This document shows positions 5,198-5,795 of a DNA stretch of 5,795 nucleotides, one piece after another. The position numbers and the translations under genes were made by a program. Each line of letters starts with the position of its first letter. Position 1 is the first letter of the stretch. The notes beneath the pieces were generated by a model that did no database searches, was not told the origin of the DNA, and worked only from the letters and a program-made list of their open reading frames with translations. The stretch is from Bacillota bacterium (GTDB lineage: Bacteria; Bacillota; Sulfobacillia; Symbiobacteriales; Symbiobacteriaceae): contig JAQBPS010000788.1 of assembly GCA_028287415.1 (NCBI GenBank), positions 1 through 5,795 of the forward strand. The letters are read 5' to 3'.

Positions 5198-5795
5198 GTG
5201 GGCGGCTGGCCTGACAATATCCTCCGGAACTGCCTGGGGCTCCGCCCCGGGGAGTCGGTGGTCGTGCTGACCGATGAGCCCCTCGGCCATGCCCGTGACG
5301 CCCTCTGTGCGGCCGCCGGCGCCTTGCAGGCCAAACAGGTGCACGCACACACACTGCCGGGGCCCGGCAGGATCGCCCTGATTCCCGCGCACCTGATGGC
5401 GCAGGTGCGGGAGGCGGATGTAATCGTCTCCCTGCTCTCCGCGCTCGACCTCGCGCAGGAGAGCCCGGTGCTCCGGGCGATCTCGGGCGAATTTCACGCC
5501 CGGGGCGTCGGGCGCTGGGCTTACGGGGCGCAGATCGACCACGATGTACTGGCGCATGAGTTCACCGGCGATTACCATACGGTGGAGCGTCACGCCCGCA
5601 GGCTGGCGGCTGAACTCGCGGGTGCGGATCAGGTTCACATCACGTCGGATGCGGGGACCGACATCACCCTTTGCATTGGCGAGCGCCCGCTCCACGTGGA
5701 AACGGGGATCCTCGCGGGGCGGGGTGCGTATGGCAACCTCCCGGGTGGCGAGGTATTTGCCGCCCCGCTGGAGGAGAGCGCCGAGGGGCAGTTGG
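5198..5795 (+). CDS. Leucyl aminopeptidase-like protein (aminopeptidase T / M29-related), 3' partial
   Basis: The frame is open from GTG 5198 to the window edge, giving 199 residues with the C-terminus missing. AGGAGG at 5184-5189, overlapping the preceding TAG, lies 8 bases before the GTG; an in-frame stop at 5183 leaves no earlier start. Residues 15-100 resemble the N-terminal Rossmann-like part of these proteins (LRPGESVVVLTDEP, then EADVIVSLLSALDL). Residues 150-190 carry the recognisable signature: SDAGTDITLCIGERP (a [G]TD[IL]T element) and NLPGGEVFAAPLEES, where the Glu of NLPxGEVF is a metal ligand in M29 aminopeptidases. The family cleaves N-terminal residues from peptides in the cytoplasm using two metal ions. 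COG2309 members are usually 310-410 residues, so roughly half is visible. It is the third gene of the dacF operon. The N-terminal part is diverged from classical AmpS/AmpT, so substrate preference is open. Confidence 0.8.
   Translation, partial: MGGWPDNILRNCLGLRPGESVVVLTDEPLGHARDALCAAAGALQAKQVHAHTLPGPGRIALIPAHLMAQVREADVIVSLLSALDLAQESPVLRAISGEFHARGVGRWAYGAQIDHDVLAHEFTGDYHTVERHARRLAAELAGADQVHITSDAGTDITLCIGERPLHVETGILAGRGAYGNLPGGEVFAAPLEESAEGQL

Noticed and set aside
4787..5695. A 302-codon open frame on the minus strand
   Set aside because: It lies opposite two + strand genes with strong ribosome binding sites, one of them with M29 aminopeptidase motifs. The translation is rich in Arg, His and Gly as expected of a GC-rich shadow and resembles nothing.

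Overview
The window is GC-rich DNA with sporulation genes (sleB, ypeB, a dacF-like carboxypeptidase and a probable spore-coat-DNA protein of the SASP type), AGGAGG-type ribosome binding sites and several GTG starts. This points to an endospore-forming, high-GC member of the Firmicutes, most like Symbiobacterium. That assignment rests on gene content and base composition only; no database search was possible.

Layout. Bases 1-261 hold the C-terminal end of an unrecognised membrane protein on the + strand, followed by a small hairpin. Bases 381-605 encode a 74-residue protein with a perfect ribosome binding site, which resembles the first half of an alpha/beta-type small acid-soluble spore protein. 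A strong hairpin-plus-T-run terminator at 735-770 separates it from the converging minus-strand operon sleB-ypeB (2915 down to 768), the lytic enzyme of spore cortex and its partner for germination. Upstream of sleB, still on the minus strand, is an unrecognised 157-residue gene (3506-3033) whose last codons form one arm of its own terminator.

A divergent intergenic region (3507-3684) then leads into a rightward operon: a D-alanyl-D-alanine carboxypeptidase (3685-4749), an unrecognised 140-residue protein (4763-5185) and the start of an M29-like aminopeptidase that runs off the window (5198 onward). The spacing is tight, and both downstream ribosome binding sites overlap the preceding stop codon.

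How the genes fit together. SleB hydrolyses spore cortex on germination and YpeB is needed for its stability and incorporation. DacF-type carboxypeptidases trim peptides of cortex or cell-wall peptidoglycan. SASPs coat DNA in the forespore. Sequences resembling forespore sigma-G promoters precede the SASP-like gene, sleB and (only the -10 part being convincing) the unknown 157-residue gene, so much of the window may be a forespore-expressed island. No gene-free stretch exceeds 300 bases; the gaps (262-380, 606-767, 2916-3032, 3507-3684) hold the promoters, terminators and inverted repeats listed. I saw no tRNA, rRNA, CRISPR, insertion sequence or phage feature. The unusual points are the K-N-G in place of K-T-G in the carboxypeptidase, the truncated SASP-like protein, and two unrecognised genes embedded among sporulation genes.
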